Part shown: piece after piece, positions 26,072 to 32,942 of the stretch
Position numbering within the stretch: position 1 is the stretch's first letter
Layout of the letters: the number at the start of each line of letters is the position of its first letter
Source of the DNA: Candidatus Chloroploca asiatica
GTDB lineage: Bacteria; Chloroflexota; Chloroflexia; Chloroflexales; Chloroflexaceae
DNA length: 64,000 nucleotides
Direction: 5' to 3'
NCBI RefSeq assembly: GCF_002532075.1
Contig: NZ_LYXE01000090.1
Span: forward strand, 248,001 to 312,000
The notes under the pieces: generated by a model
The model's database searches: none
Seen by the model: only the letters and a program-made list of their open reading frames with translations
Told to the model about the DNA's origin: nothing
Program-made: the position numbers and the translations under genes

Positions 26072-26110
26072 TGGATGCTTGCGCACGGCTACGCCGTGCG
26101 CAAGCATCCA
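26072..26110. repeat. Perfect 18-bp hairpin in a divergent intergenic region
   Basis: Arms 26072-26089 and 26093-26110 are exact reverse complements around TAC. Both flanking genes point away from it (minus-strand start at 26035, plus-strand start at 26322), so it terminates neither. A short CTTTCG-TCAT-CGAAAG hairpin lies just before it. It may be a relic of a lost gene's terminator or act in RNA from an upstream start. Confidence 0.75.
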
Positions 26111-26262
26111 ACCGCTTTTACAAACCCGTTAGGGTTGTTATATCTTCGCCTGAAAATACTATAGCAGGTATGATAGGGGGAATCAATGAACTGCGTACCT
26201 GCTCGCTGAACCGTAACGAGACAGAGCGCGGTCTTGTCAGCGTAGCGCAAGGCTCTACGTTC

Positions 26263-26291
26263 TTGACTTTCACCAGGGAAGTATATACAAT
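26263..26291 (+). promoter_or_regulatory. Promoter of the mazEF operon
   Basis: TTGACT (26263-26268) and TACAAT (26286-26291) are separated by 17 bases, close to consensus. The self-complementary GTATATAC (26281-26288) overlaps the -10 box and could bind the antitoxin for autoregulation, as is usual for such operons. Transcription would start near 26298. Confidence 0.7.
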
Positions 26292-26321
26292 GTAATCACT
26301 TCGCCAGAAAGGATCGACGCG

Positions 26322-26591
26322 ATGAGCAACACGATCAAGACACGCCTGGTTAAAATCGGAAACTCTCAGGGCATCCGTATCCCGAAAGTACTCCTTGACC
26401 AAATCGGTCTCACCAAAGACCTTGAGATGGAAGTACAGGGGGATCGGTTAATTCTTCGTGCCGCTCGAAAGCCACGGCAAGGTTGGGCAGAACAATTTCG
26501 CGAAATGGCCGCACAGAGCGATGATATTCTTCTCGATCTTCATACTCATCAAACTTCCACCTGGGATGAGGAGGAATGGACGTGGGAGTAA
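26322..26591 (+). CDS. mazE: AbrB/MazE-family antitoxin
   Basis: An 89-residue DNA-binding antitoxin. The N-terminal 50 residues form the swapped-hairpin AbrB fold: TRLVKIGNSQGIRIPKVLL, then QIGL, MEVQGDRLIL. The acidic, Trp-rich C-terminus (STWDEEEWTWE) is typical of the flexible tail that wraps the toxin and blocks its active site. ATG 26322 has AGAAAGGA upstream. The toxin gene overlaps its 3' end, so the two are translationally coupled, and a good promoter with a palindrome lies upstream. Confidence 0.9.
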   Translation: MSNTIKTRLVKIGNSQGIRIPKVLLDQIGLTKDLEMEVQGDRLILRAARKPRQGWAEQFREMAAQSDDILLDLHTHQTSTWDEEEWTWE

Positions 26592-26905
26592 AGCGGTTTG
26601 ACGTGTTCCTGATCGATCTTGACCCAACCGTCGGTGTAGAGATGCAAAAAACACGCCCCTGCCTCGTCATTTCCCCAGATGAGATGAATGACCATATTCG
26701 CACAGTCATTATTGCACCGATGACGACCACATCACGCCCCTATCCAACCAGAATTTCCTGCCGTTTTCAGGAAAAACAAGGGTATATTGTCCTGGATCAA
26801 ATCCGTACCGTTGCTTTACAGCGCTTACAAAAACGGCTTGGACGGATTGATCAGCAGACCCAATACACCGTGCTTGACGCACTCGCGGAACTTTTCGCTG
26901 AGTAA
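26582..26905 (+). CDS. mazF: MazF/PemK-family mRNA interferase toxin
   Basis: A sequence-specific endoribonuclease toxin of about 107 residues. The fold is recognisable from KRFDVFLIDLDPTVGVEMQKTRPCLVIS, with the usual Arg in KTRP, then VIIAPMTT, PTRISC and a QIRTV segment containing the conserved basic residue. AGGAGG at 26569-26574 lies seven bases before GTG 26582 but only one base before ATG 26576, so GTG is the likelier start; either overlaps mazE. The length is normal and the reading frame is intact, so it is probably active. Confidence 0.9.
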   Translation: MGVKRFDVFLIDLDPTVGVEMQKTRPCLVISPDEMNDHIRTVIIAPMTTTSRPYPTRISCRFQEKQGYIVLDQIRTVALQRLQKRLGRIDQQTQYTVLDALAELFAE

Positions 26906-26912
26906 TGGATGA

Positions 26913-26960
26913 ATGATGCGTGTGTTGCTTGACGAATGTCTGCCGCGCAAGCTGAAATAG
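26913..26960 (+). pseudogene. Remnant of a DUF5615 PIN-like toxin gene (N-terminus only)
   Basis: Fifteen codons read MMRVLLDECLPRKLK and then stop at TAG. M-R-V/I-L-L-D-E-C-L-P-R-x-L is the characteristic start of DUF5615 PIN-like proteins, usually about 110-120 residues and often paired with DUF433 antitoxins. Nothing further of the family follows; the DinB-like gene begins 12 bases on, by chance in the same frame. I read it as the stump of a second toxin gene left after deletion next to mazEF. The short length leaves some chance of coincidence. Confidence 0.6.
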
Positions 26961-26972
26961 GGCCTCAGACGC

Positions 26973-27464
26973 ATGAATGCTAACTCCTTTCGTCATTTCT
27001 ATAACTATCACTTTGCTGAAAACCGCAAGCTATGGGATGACTGCATCACGTCGCTTCCTTATGAGCAGTTCACCCAGGCGGTACACTACTCGCATGGATC
27101 TGTGCGGGCGCACATTCTGCATCTCATCAGCGTAGATGATATCTGGTTCAGCGAACTATGCAGCATCGAACCCTGCGAACCGCTGCCACCCGCGCACGGT
27201 GATGATCGAACCATCATACGCACGTATTGGGATCAGGTTGAGCAGCGCATGCGCGCATATCTGACCGTCTTGCAGGACGAGATGTTGTTTGAGACACCGA
27301 TCAGCGAACCGGAAGAAGACAAAGATCTTCTGGTGTGGCAAGTGCTGCTCCATGTCGTGAATCATGGCACGGATCATCGCGCCCAGATACTCAGAGTACT
27401 CAACGATCTAGGCGTGAAGACGACGTCACAAGACTACATCTTCTATGTCTATGATAACCCATAG
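26973..27464 (+). CDS. DinB-family four-helix protein
   Basis: A 163-residue protein of the DinB/YfiT-like metalloenzyme superfamily, which includes thiol-dependent transferases. The three expected metal-binding histidines can be placed: one in VRAHILHLISVDDIWF (about 47-50) and two in HVVNHGTDHRAQIL (about 125-138). HVVNHGTDHRAQI is the best family marker. No clear ribosome binding site precedes ATG 26973. It lies directly after the PIN-toxin stump. The substrate is unknown; low-molecular-weight thiol chemistry is usual for the family. Confidence 0.85.
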   Translation: MNANSFRHFYNYHFAENRKLWDDCITSLPYEQFTQAVHYSHGSVRAHILHLISVDDIWFSELCSIEPCEPLPPAHGDDRTIIRTYWDQVEQRMRAYLTVLQDEMLFETPISEPEEDKDLLVWQVLLHVVNHGTDHRAQILRVLNDLGVKTTSQDYIFYVYDNP

Positions 27465-27552
27465 CTGCCTCAGGGCTGTTGCATCATACGAAACCGGATA
27501 AAAAATACACTCTCTTGGGCAGCATGGGCATGCAACCAGCGGCGCAAACGGC

Positions 27553-27640
27553 GGCCCCCGGCCCTGTAGGGGCACCCCTTGCGGGTGCCCCTACCGGCCG
27601 GGGGCCGGATCCGGTGTACGGGCACCCCTTGCGGGTGCCC
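27553..27640. repeat. Nested palindrome with duplicated GGGCACCCCTTGCGGGTGCCC
   Basis: Bases 27553-27606 fold into a stem of about 24 bp with one bulge and a TTGC loop. The core of 21 bases at 27570-27590 is repeated exactly at 27620-27640, and each copy is itself a hairpin. Elements with GTAGGGGCACCC-type arms are widespread dispersed repeats in bacterial genomes, so this is probably a non-autonomous mobile or REP-like element. No transposase is present. Confidence 0.75.
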
Positions 27641-27694
27641 TGGCGGGTGCATTCACGGAAGATGCAATCACTCTGCGTAGTTGCCTTTTGGGGC

Positions 27695-27723
27695 TTGCAT
27701 TTTAAGAACATATATGCTATATT
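27695..27723 (+). promoter_or_regulatory. Promoter of the VOC-family gene
   Basis: TTGCAT (27695-27700) and TATATT (27718-27723) are 17 bases apart, and TGC directly before the -10 makes it an extended -10 promoter. Transcription would start near 27730, leaving a leader of about 48 bases ending in AGGAGATCAAGGTAA before ATG 27778. Confidence 0.65.
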
Positions 27724-27777
27724 TGGTTATTGTGACCGAAGCTATAGCGGCAACATAACCGTAGGAGATCAAGGTAA

Positions 27778-28227
27778 ATGACCCCGTCATCATCAGTAGC
27801 AGTGTGCCTTTGGTACGACAGCAACGCTGAAGAAGCGGCAAGGTTCTACACGTCGCTTCTGCCAAATTCAGCGATCTTGAGTGTTTCGCCCGTCATGGTG
27901 ACTTTCACGCTTGACGGGGTGCCATTTCAAGCATTGAACGGTGGGCCGCAGTTCAAGCCTACCGAGGCTGCTTCTATCGCAGTGACCACCAAAGATCAGC
28001 AAGAGACTGACTATCTCTGGAGCGCACTTACAGCCGATGGCGGCGAAGAAGGTCAATGTGCCTGGCTGAAAGACCGCTTTGGCGTATCTTGGCAAATTGT
28101 TCCGCAGATCTTGTCAAAGCTCTTGGGCTCCCCAGACAGACAAGCAGCCAATCGAGCCACGCAGGCAATGTTGCAGATGAGCAAGATCGACATTGAAACC
28201 CTCGAATCCGCATTTAATGGTGCATGA
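27778..28227 (+). CDS. VOC-family protein, PhnB-like
   Basis: A 149-residue member of the vicinal oxygen chelate superfamily, in the PhnB/3-demethylubiquinone-methyltransferase-like group. Markers are LWYDSNAEEAARFYTSLLPNS at the start (the family form is LWF-D-x-x-AEEAA-x-FY-x-S-x-F-P), FQALNGGPQFKPTEA, and WLKDRFGVSWQIVPQ. The family holds both enzymes and binding proteins, and PhnB-like members have no agreed function. Its own promoter and ribosome binding site are clear, so it is expressed independently. Confidence 0.85.
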   Translation: MTPSSSVAVCLWYDSNAEEAARFYTSLLPNSAILSVSPVMVTFTLDGVPFQALNGGPQFKPTEAASIAVTTKDQQETDYLWSALTADGGEEGQCAWLKDRFGVSWQIVPQILSKLLGSPDRQAANRATQAMLQMSKIDIETLESAFNGA

Positions 28228-28589
28228 GTGCATACAAAAAGATGATTGGCACAAGAGAAAAACCGCTCGCGCTCAAGCGTCTATGCTACGGCAGCCCTTC
28301 TACGCCAAATGTTGTGCGCACGACGCCGGGTAAATAGCTATAGAGCGAACCACCGAGCAGTGCCTCAAAGTGCGCTTGAAGCTGCATCGTTGCACGCCAT
28401 CTATCCGGGAGTGTTTCATGCACGCCATGACGTAACGCGACATCAACGAAGCGCTTTTCCAGCAAGCAGAAACCTTCGGGCAAGGCCAGTGCGTCACAGA
28501 GTTGCAAGAGCCGATCATAATCATCATATATAATGTTCTCTAAATAGGTTTTTACAATAGATAAAGACACATAATAGAGGTGCGTACCT
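28228..28589. other. Intergenic region holding a possible gene remnant
   Basis: No intact gene is seen. The minus strand at 28286-28540 keeps a conserved-looking C-terminal coding stretch. Bases 28524-28580 are AT-rich, with TATAAT at 28529-28534 and TTTACA at 28551-28556, and probably carry the promoter of the nucleotide-kinase-like gene, but the pairing of boxes is unclear. Confidence 0.45.
28286..28540 (-). pseudogene. Possible 3' remnant of a HAD-type hydrolase gene
   Basis: The minus-strand frame ends at TAG 28288-28286. Its last 80 residues are well ordered, with LPEGFCLLEKRFVDVALRHG followed by a KW/RW-rich helix (LPDRWRATMQLQAHFEALL), which I associate with the C-terminal half of a HAD-superfamily phosphatase. 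Upstream of about 28540 the frame enters AT-rich DNA with no HAD nucleophile motif, so the N-terminal part is missing. It could also be an unrelated small gene; the family link rests on memory of similar sequences. Confidence 0.4.
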
Positions 28590-29234
28590 ATGGCGAAACT
28601 CTGTCCCAAAATCATTCTCGAAGGAACACGCCTGACTTTCAAGACTGAGCTCGCTTTTGCGTTGAATGAGCATCCGCGCATTGTTGGCCCACGCAAATAT
28701 CGCTATCATTCACCTGTCATTTCGGCTGAGTGGTGCGCTTTTACCAATTTCCCGTGGGGTCGCGGCTTGATCAATTTTGAGCCGCAAGAAGAAGCCCTGG
28801 CAATCGAGACCTACCAGACCTGGGTGCGCCTCTTTGAGTTGCAGCGTTACTATTCGTGGATTATTGATCGCTTTCATCTTTCTACGCAGATGTACCAGTT
28901 GCAACGCTATGATAAACACTATGATTTCAGGTGGCTGGAAGACCGGATGCGGCCACTCGGGTTCCGTCTGGTCTTCTGCACGCGCACGCCCGAGTCGTTT
29001 GCGGCGGCACGGATCGAGCGGCTGAAAGTATCGGGCAATCCGGCCCAGTACGATGATCTGCAAGCCTTTGTCGCGGAACAGAAGTTGATGCAGCAACTGG
29101 TTGCCGCAACGACGCTGCCAACCTTGACGGTAGATATTTCTGATAACGATGTGCCAGCAGCGGTGGAACGGATCGCCGACTGGCTTGAAGCGACGGGTGG
29201 ATTGACGATGGAGTCGATGCCGTCCCCCACTTGA
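28590..29234 (+). CDS. Nucleotide-kinase-like P-loop protein with altered Walker A
   Basis: A 214-residue protein resembling thymidylate or deoxynucleoside kinases. Residues 7-25 read KIILEGTRLTFKTELAFAL, which aligns with the usual EG-x-D-GSGKTTLA start, but the residue before the Lys is Phe instead of Gly (GTRLTFKT, 12-19). WIIDRFHLSTQMYQ (90-103) matches the D-R-x-H/Y-x-S motif of these kinases. The missing Gly probably weakens phosphate binding, so the protein may bind rather than phosphorylate, or use another donor geometry. The C-terminus has an ordinary helical end. Its stop overlaps the -35 box of the ileS promoter. Confidence 0.6.
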   Translation: MAKLCPKIILEGTRLTFKTELAFALNEHPRIVGPRKYRYHSPVISAEWCAFTNFPWGRGLINFEPQEEALAIETYQTWVRLFELQRYYSWIIDRFHLSTQMYQLQRYDKHYDFRWLEDRMRPLGFRLVFCTRTPESFAAARIERLKVSGNPAQYDDLQAFVAEQKLMQQLVAATTLPTLTVDISDNDVPAAVERIADWLEATGGLTMESMPSPT

Positions 29235-29259
29235 CGCTGTGCGACCCTGTTGTTATACT
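29231..29259 (+). promoter_or_regulatory. Promoter of the ileS T-box transcript
   Basis: TTGACG (29231-29236) and TATACT (29254-29259) are separated by exactly 17 bases. The -35 box overlaps the stop codon of the preceding gene. Transcription would begin near 29266, just before stem I of the T-box leader. Confidence 0.75.
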
Positions 29260-29265
29260 ACAACG

Positions 29266-29605
29266 CAAATGGCTGTGACGGGGACGAGTACGATGATCAA
29301 TCTCGCCTTCAGCGAGCCCGGGCTGGTGGGAGCCGGGCGGTTGAGCATCATCTGAAGATCACCCCTGAGCTGGCAGGTGAACCGTGGTGTCACGTCGATG
29401 CCCGCAGTAGCCCCGCCCGAGCTTGTCCCTCGTTAGCGGGACAGAGCGTTGTTGGACGCTCGCCGAGCGCAGAATGTGAAGGCGTCGGGATGGTGGGTGA
29501 GTGCTTTGCTCACTGCTCCTCTCCGTTCGTTCAACCTTCTGAACCGGGGTGGTACCGCGGGGCTTTTTCGCCTCGTCCCCTTTCTTGATGGGGGCGGGGT
29601 TTTTT
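29266..29605 (+). promoter_or_regulatory. T-box leader of ileS, specifier AUC (Ile)
   Basis: A transcription-attenuation riboswitch that senses uncharged tRNA-Ile. The T-box core GGGTGGTACCGCGG lies at 29547-29560. Stem I is visible: GGGG 29280-29283 pairs with CCCC 29362-29365, GATGATCAA 29292-29300 with TTG/ATCATC 29341-29352, and between them the specifier loop has AGTA (29287-29290) opposite GAAG followed by ATC (29358-29360) and A. ATC is an isoleucine codon, in agreement with the downstream gene. The distal stem has the usual GGTGGGAG loop. A terminator at 29571-29605 competes with the antiterminator formed by the T-box. Confidence 0.95.
29571..29605 (+). terminator. Conditional terminator of the ileS T-box
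   Basis: CCTCGTCCCC (29571-29580) pairs with GGGGGCGGGG (29590-29599), including G-U pairs, and six T residues follow (29600-29605). Uncharged tRNA-Ile bound to the leader should favour the alternative antiterminator that uses the T-box. Confidence 0.88.
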
Positions 29606-29645
29606 GTTGTCTCGCCGCTTGGCCAGGTACGTTTCTGGAGGATGC

Positions 29646-32600
29646 ATGTTTACACCAGTCACGACGAATGTCTCCTTCCCGCAGCTCGAAGAAGAGGTGC
29701 TGGAGTGGTGGACTGAGCGACAGATTGTGGAACGTTCGCTTGCTTCGGGTGAAAAGCCGTTTGTCTTTTATGAGGGGCCACCCACGGCGAATGGTCGCCC
29801 CGGTCTCCATCATGTCATCAGCCGAACCTTTAAGGATATCATCCTGCGCTATCGGGCGATGCAGGGCTATCAGATCATTGGGCGTCGTGAGGGCTGGGAT
29901 ACCCACGGGCTGCCGGTTGAGATCGAGGTTGAACGCAAACTCGGGTTTACCGGCAAAGCTGATATCGAACGCTTTGGCATCGCAGAGTTTAATAAGCTTT
30001 GTCGTGAGAGTGTCTGGGAGTATATCCAGGAGTGGAAGACCTTTACTCAGCGCATTGCCTACTGGGTTGATGAGGATGGCTACTACACCTACGATAACAA
30101 GTATATCGAGTCGCTCTGGTGGATCTTGCGCCAGCTCTGGGATCGTGGGTTGCTTTTCCGTGACTATAAGGTGACGATGCATTGCCCGCGCTGCGGGACG
30201 ACGCTCAGCGATCACGAGGTGAGCCTCGGCTTCAAGGAGGACGTTGATGATCCGAGTGTCTGGGTGAAGTTCCGGCTGAGTGGTGCCTCAGTTGAGGGCG
30301 CTCCGGCAGAGACGCTGGCTTCGGGGCTGGAGGGTGCCTTTATGGTGGCGTGGACGACGACGCCCTGGACATTGCCGGCCAATGCGGCGCTGGCGGTCAA
30401 TCCCGAGGCTATGTATGCGCTGGCCGAGGTGGATGGACAGCCGTTGCTGGTTGCGGCGAGCCTGGTCGAGCGGGTGCTCGGCGAAGGTGCGCAGGTGCAA
30501 CGCCAGATCCAGGGCAGCGACCTCGTCGGCCTGCGTTACGAGCCCCTCTTCCAGGGGGTGCCGGGCAAGGGCGATACGGTTGATTGGGCGCAGGCGTATC
30601 GGGTGGTTGCCGATGAGTTTGTGAGCCTTGATGATGGTACCGGGGTGGTGCATATCGCACCAGCCTATGGTGACCTGGAGATCGGGCGCAAGTATGGCTT
30701 GCCGACACTCTTTTCGGTGGGGCTGGACGGCAAGGTGCTGCCCGAATATGAGGAACTGGGTTTTGGTGGCAAGTTCTTCAAAACGGCTGACCCTGACATC
30801 ACGCGCAATCTGAAACAGCGCGGGCTGATGCTCAAGAGTGGGCGTGTGCATCACAGTTATCCCTTCTGCTGGCGTGACGATACGCCGTTGCTCTACTACG
30901 CCAAACCTTCGTGGTACATCCGCACGACGGCGTACAAGGATGACCTGGTTGACAATAATCAGCAGATCCACTGGGTGCCCGAGCATATCCGTGATGGGCG
31001 CTTTGGCAACTGGCTCGAAAATAATATTGACTGGGCGATCAGTCGTGAGCGCTATTGGGGAACCCCCTTGCCAATCTGGACCAACGCTGATGGCTCGCAT
31101 ATGGCGTGCATCGGCAGTCTGGAAGAGTTGGAGCAGAAGGTAGGGCGTTCGCTGCGCGATCTCGATCTGCACCGCCCCTATGTTGACGAGGTGACCTGGG
31201 AAGATCCGCAGCACGGCACGATGCGACGCATTCCTGATGTTGCCGACTGCTGGTTCGATAGCGGGGCCATGCCGGTGGCGCAGTGGCACTATCCCTTTGA
31301 AAACCAGCAACTCTTTGAGAGCGCGCATCCAGCCGATTATATCTGTGAGGCGGTGGACCAGACCCGCGGATGGTTCTATACGTTGCATGCCGAAAGCACG
31401 CTGCTCTTCAATCGTCCGGCCTTCCAGAATGTGATCTGCCTTGGTCATATCCTCGACGAGCACGGCCTGAAGATGAGCAAGAGCAAGGGCAACATCATCA
31501 AGCCATCCGAGGTGATCGAGGCGTATGGCGTTGACGCCCTGCGCTGGTATCTCTTTGCGGCGGCGCCTCCAGGGAACCCGCGGCGCTTTAGCATGGGCCT
31601 GGTCAGCGAGAGCCTGCGCAAGTTTTTGCTGACGCTCTGGAATACCTACAGCTTCTTTGTTACCTATGCGACCCTCGACCAGTGGCAGCCGGGTGAGGCT
31701 GTACCTGATGAGGCGTTGCAGCCGATTGACCGCTGGGCGCTGGCCGCGCTCAACGGGCTGGTACGTGATGTCACTGCTGACTTCGAGGATTACGAGGTCT
31801 ACCCGGCGGCGCGGCGGATCGAGCGCTTCGTAGACGAGCTCTCGAACTGGTATGTGCGGCGCAACCGACGGCGTTTCTGGAAGAGCGAGACTGACGCCGA
31901 CAAGCAGGCAGCTTACCATACGCTCTATACGTGTCTGCTGACGCTGACCAAGCTGACGGCGCCCTTTATCCCGTTTATGAGCGAAACAATCTACCGCAAC
32001 CTGACGGGCCAGGCCGCCGGGGGAGGGTCATCTGAGGGTCTTGCCGAAAGTGTGCACCTGGCGCGGTGGCCGACCTACGATCCGGCGCGCATTGACGAGA
32101 CCCTCGTGGCCGATACGGAAGCGTTGCTCAGCGCCGTCTCGCTGGGGCGTGCGGCGCGCAAAACGGCCAATCTCAAGGTGCGCCAGCCACTCGCTGAGCT
32201 CTGGCTGCGTGCAGCAACCCCCGCCGAGACAGCAGGAGTACGTCGGTTTGAAGCGGATTTGCGCGACGAGTTGAACGTCAAGCAGGTGCGTTATCTTGAA
32301 GCTGCCTCGACGATTGTCGAGTACCGCTTCAAGCCCAACTTGCGGCTGGTTGGCAAAAAATATGGTAAGCTCGTGCCCGCGTTGACCGTTGCTCTCAAAG
32401 ACCTGACCGGCGACGCGGCACGCGCAGCGGCGCACGCCTGTGAGGCTGGCGAACCAGTACGGCTGACGATCAACGGGCAAGCCCTCGAACTCCAGGCCGA
32501 AGAGATTCTGATCGAGAGCAGCGCCCCCGAGGGCTATGCTGTCGCCGAGAGCGACGGGATGCTGGTGGCGCTGAACACCACGGTGACGCCCGAGTTGCGC

Positions 32601-32867
32601 CTCGAAGGGGCGGCACGGGATCTTGTGCGCAGCGTCCAGGATGCCCGCAAACAGGCTGGCCTGGCGATCGCAGATCGCATTGCGCTCTATGTGACCAGTG
32701 CGAACGAAGCTGCACTGCTGCAGGAAACCCTGGCGCAGTGGGGCGACTATGTACGCGGCGAAACCCTGGCGACGAGTCTCAAGGTGGGCGACGCCCCCGA
32801 GGGTGCCCATACCGAGCAGGCCGAATTTGGCGATGGAGACGCTACGCTGGGCATTGTGAAGGCGTAG
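29646..32867 (+). CDS. ileS: Isoleucyl-tRNA synthetase, long form
   Basis: Charges tRNA-Ile with isoleucine. The 1073-residue class I enzyme has the HIGH-type region as GPPTANGRPGLHHVISRTF (near 40-58), GWDTHGLPVE, the tryptophan-rich catalytic strands GTPLPIW, and KMSKS in LKMSKSKGN (about 607-615). The editing domain sits between them with the WTTTPWTLPAN motif. The length and the GRPGLHHV form of HIGH suggest the longer, eukaryote-like class of IleRS rather than the E. coli type of about 940 residues; members of that class are often naturally resistant to mupirocin. The start is ATG 29646 with GGAGG upstream. Expression is controlled by the T-box leader. Confidence 0.95.
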   Translation: MFTPVTTNVSFPQLEEEVLEWWTERQIVERSLASGEKPFVFYEGPPTANGRPGLHHVISRTFKDIILRYRAMQGYQIIGRREGWDTHGLPVEIEVERKLGFTGKADIERFGIAEFNKLCRESVWEYIQEWKTFTQRIAYWVDEDGYYTYDNKYIESLWWILRQLWDRGLLFRDYKVTMHCPRCGTTLSDHEVSLGFKEDVDDPSVWVKFRLSGASVEGAPAETLASGLEGAFMVAWTTTPWTLPANAALAVNPEAMYALAEVDGQPLLVAASLVERVLGEGAQVQRQIQGSDLVGLRYEPLFQGVPGKGDTVDWAQAYRVVADEFVSLDDGTGVVHIAPAYGDLEIGRKYGLPTLFSVGLDGKVLPEYEELGFGGKFFKTADPDITRNLKQRGLMLKSGRVHHSYPFCWRDDTPLLYYAKPSWYIRTTAYKDDLVDNNQQIHWVPEHIRDGRFGNWLENNIDWAISRERYWGTPLPIWTNADGSHMACIGSLEELEQKVGRSLRDLDLHRPYVDEVTWEDPQHGTMRRIPDVADCWFDSGAMPVAQWHYPFENQQLFESAHPADYICEAVDQTRGWFYTLHAESTLLFNRPAFQNVICLGHILDEHGLKMSKSKGNIIKPSEVIEAYGVDALRWYLFAAAPPGNPRRFSMGLVSESLRKFLLTLWNTYSFFVTYATLDQWQPGEAVPDEALQPIDRWALAALNGLVRDVTADFEDYEVYPAARRIERFVDELSNWYVRRNRRRFWKSETDADKQAAYHTLYTCLLTLTKLTAPFIPFMSETIYRNLTGQAAGGGSSEGLAESVHLARWPTYDPARIDETLVADTEALLSAVSLGRAARKTANLKVRQPLAELWLRAATPAETAGVRRFEADLRDELNVKQVRYLEAASTIVEYRFKPNLRLVGKKYGKLVPALTVALKDLTGDAARAAAHACEAGEPVRLTINGQALELQAEEILIESSAPEGYAVAESDGMLVALNTTVTPELRLEGAARDLVRSVQDARKQAGLAIADRIALYVTSANEAALLQETLAQWGDYVRGETLATSLKVGDAPEGAHTEQAEFGDGDATLGIVKA

Positions 32868-32873
32868 ACCTTC

Positions 32874-32928
32874 GCTTGCTTGCGACGAAGGAGGTCAGCA
32901 AAGCTGACCTCCTTCGTCGCAAGCAAGC
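32874..32928. terminator. Perfect 26-bp hairpin after ileS
   Basis: Arms 32874-32899 and 32903-32928 are exact reverse complements around AAA, six bases after the ileS stop. It ends four bases before the AGGAGG of the next gene, so it must influence access to that ribosome binding site as well as transcription. Confidence 0.8.
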
Positions 32929-32942
32929 TACAGGAGGCATCC

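Larger units (their letters stand above)
27465..27777. other. Intergenic region with GC-rich repeat and a promoter
   Basis: This 313-base gap has no gene. Its middle holds the GC-rich repeat at 27553-27640 and its right end the promoter at 27695-27723. The remaining flanks look featureless. Confidence 0.5.

Noticed and set aside
27553-27640. Possible CRISPR array from repeated GGGCACCCCTTGCGGGTGCCC
   Set aside because: Only two copies, unequal spacing, each copy a palindrome, and no cas gene nearby. It fits a dispersed GC-rich repeat.
29449-30174. Open frames of about 240-260 codons on both strands over the T-box leader and ileS start
   Set aside because: They overlap the T-box, its terminator and the ileS start, and their translations look like random basic sequence.
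30288-31919. Open frame of 543 codons on the minus strand inside ileS
   Set aside because: It lies wholly opposite the catalytic core of ileS and has no recognisable domain or binding site; a shadow of biased codon use.
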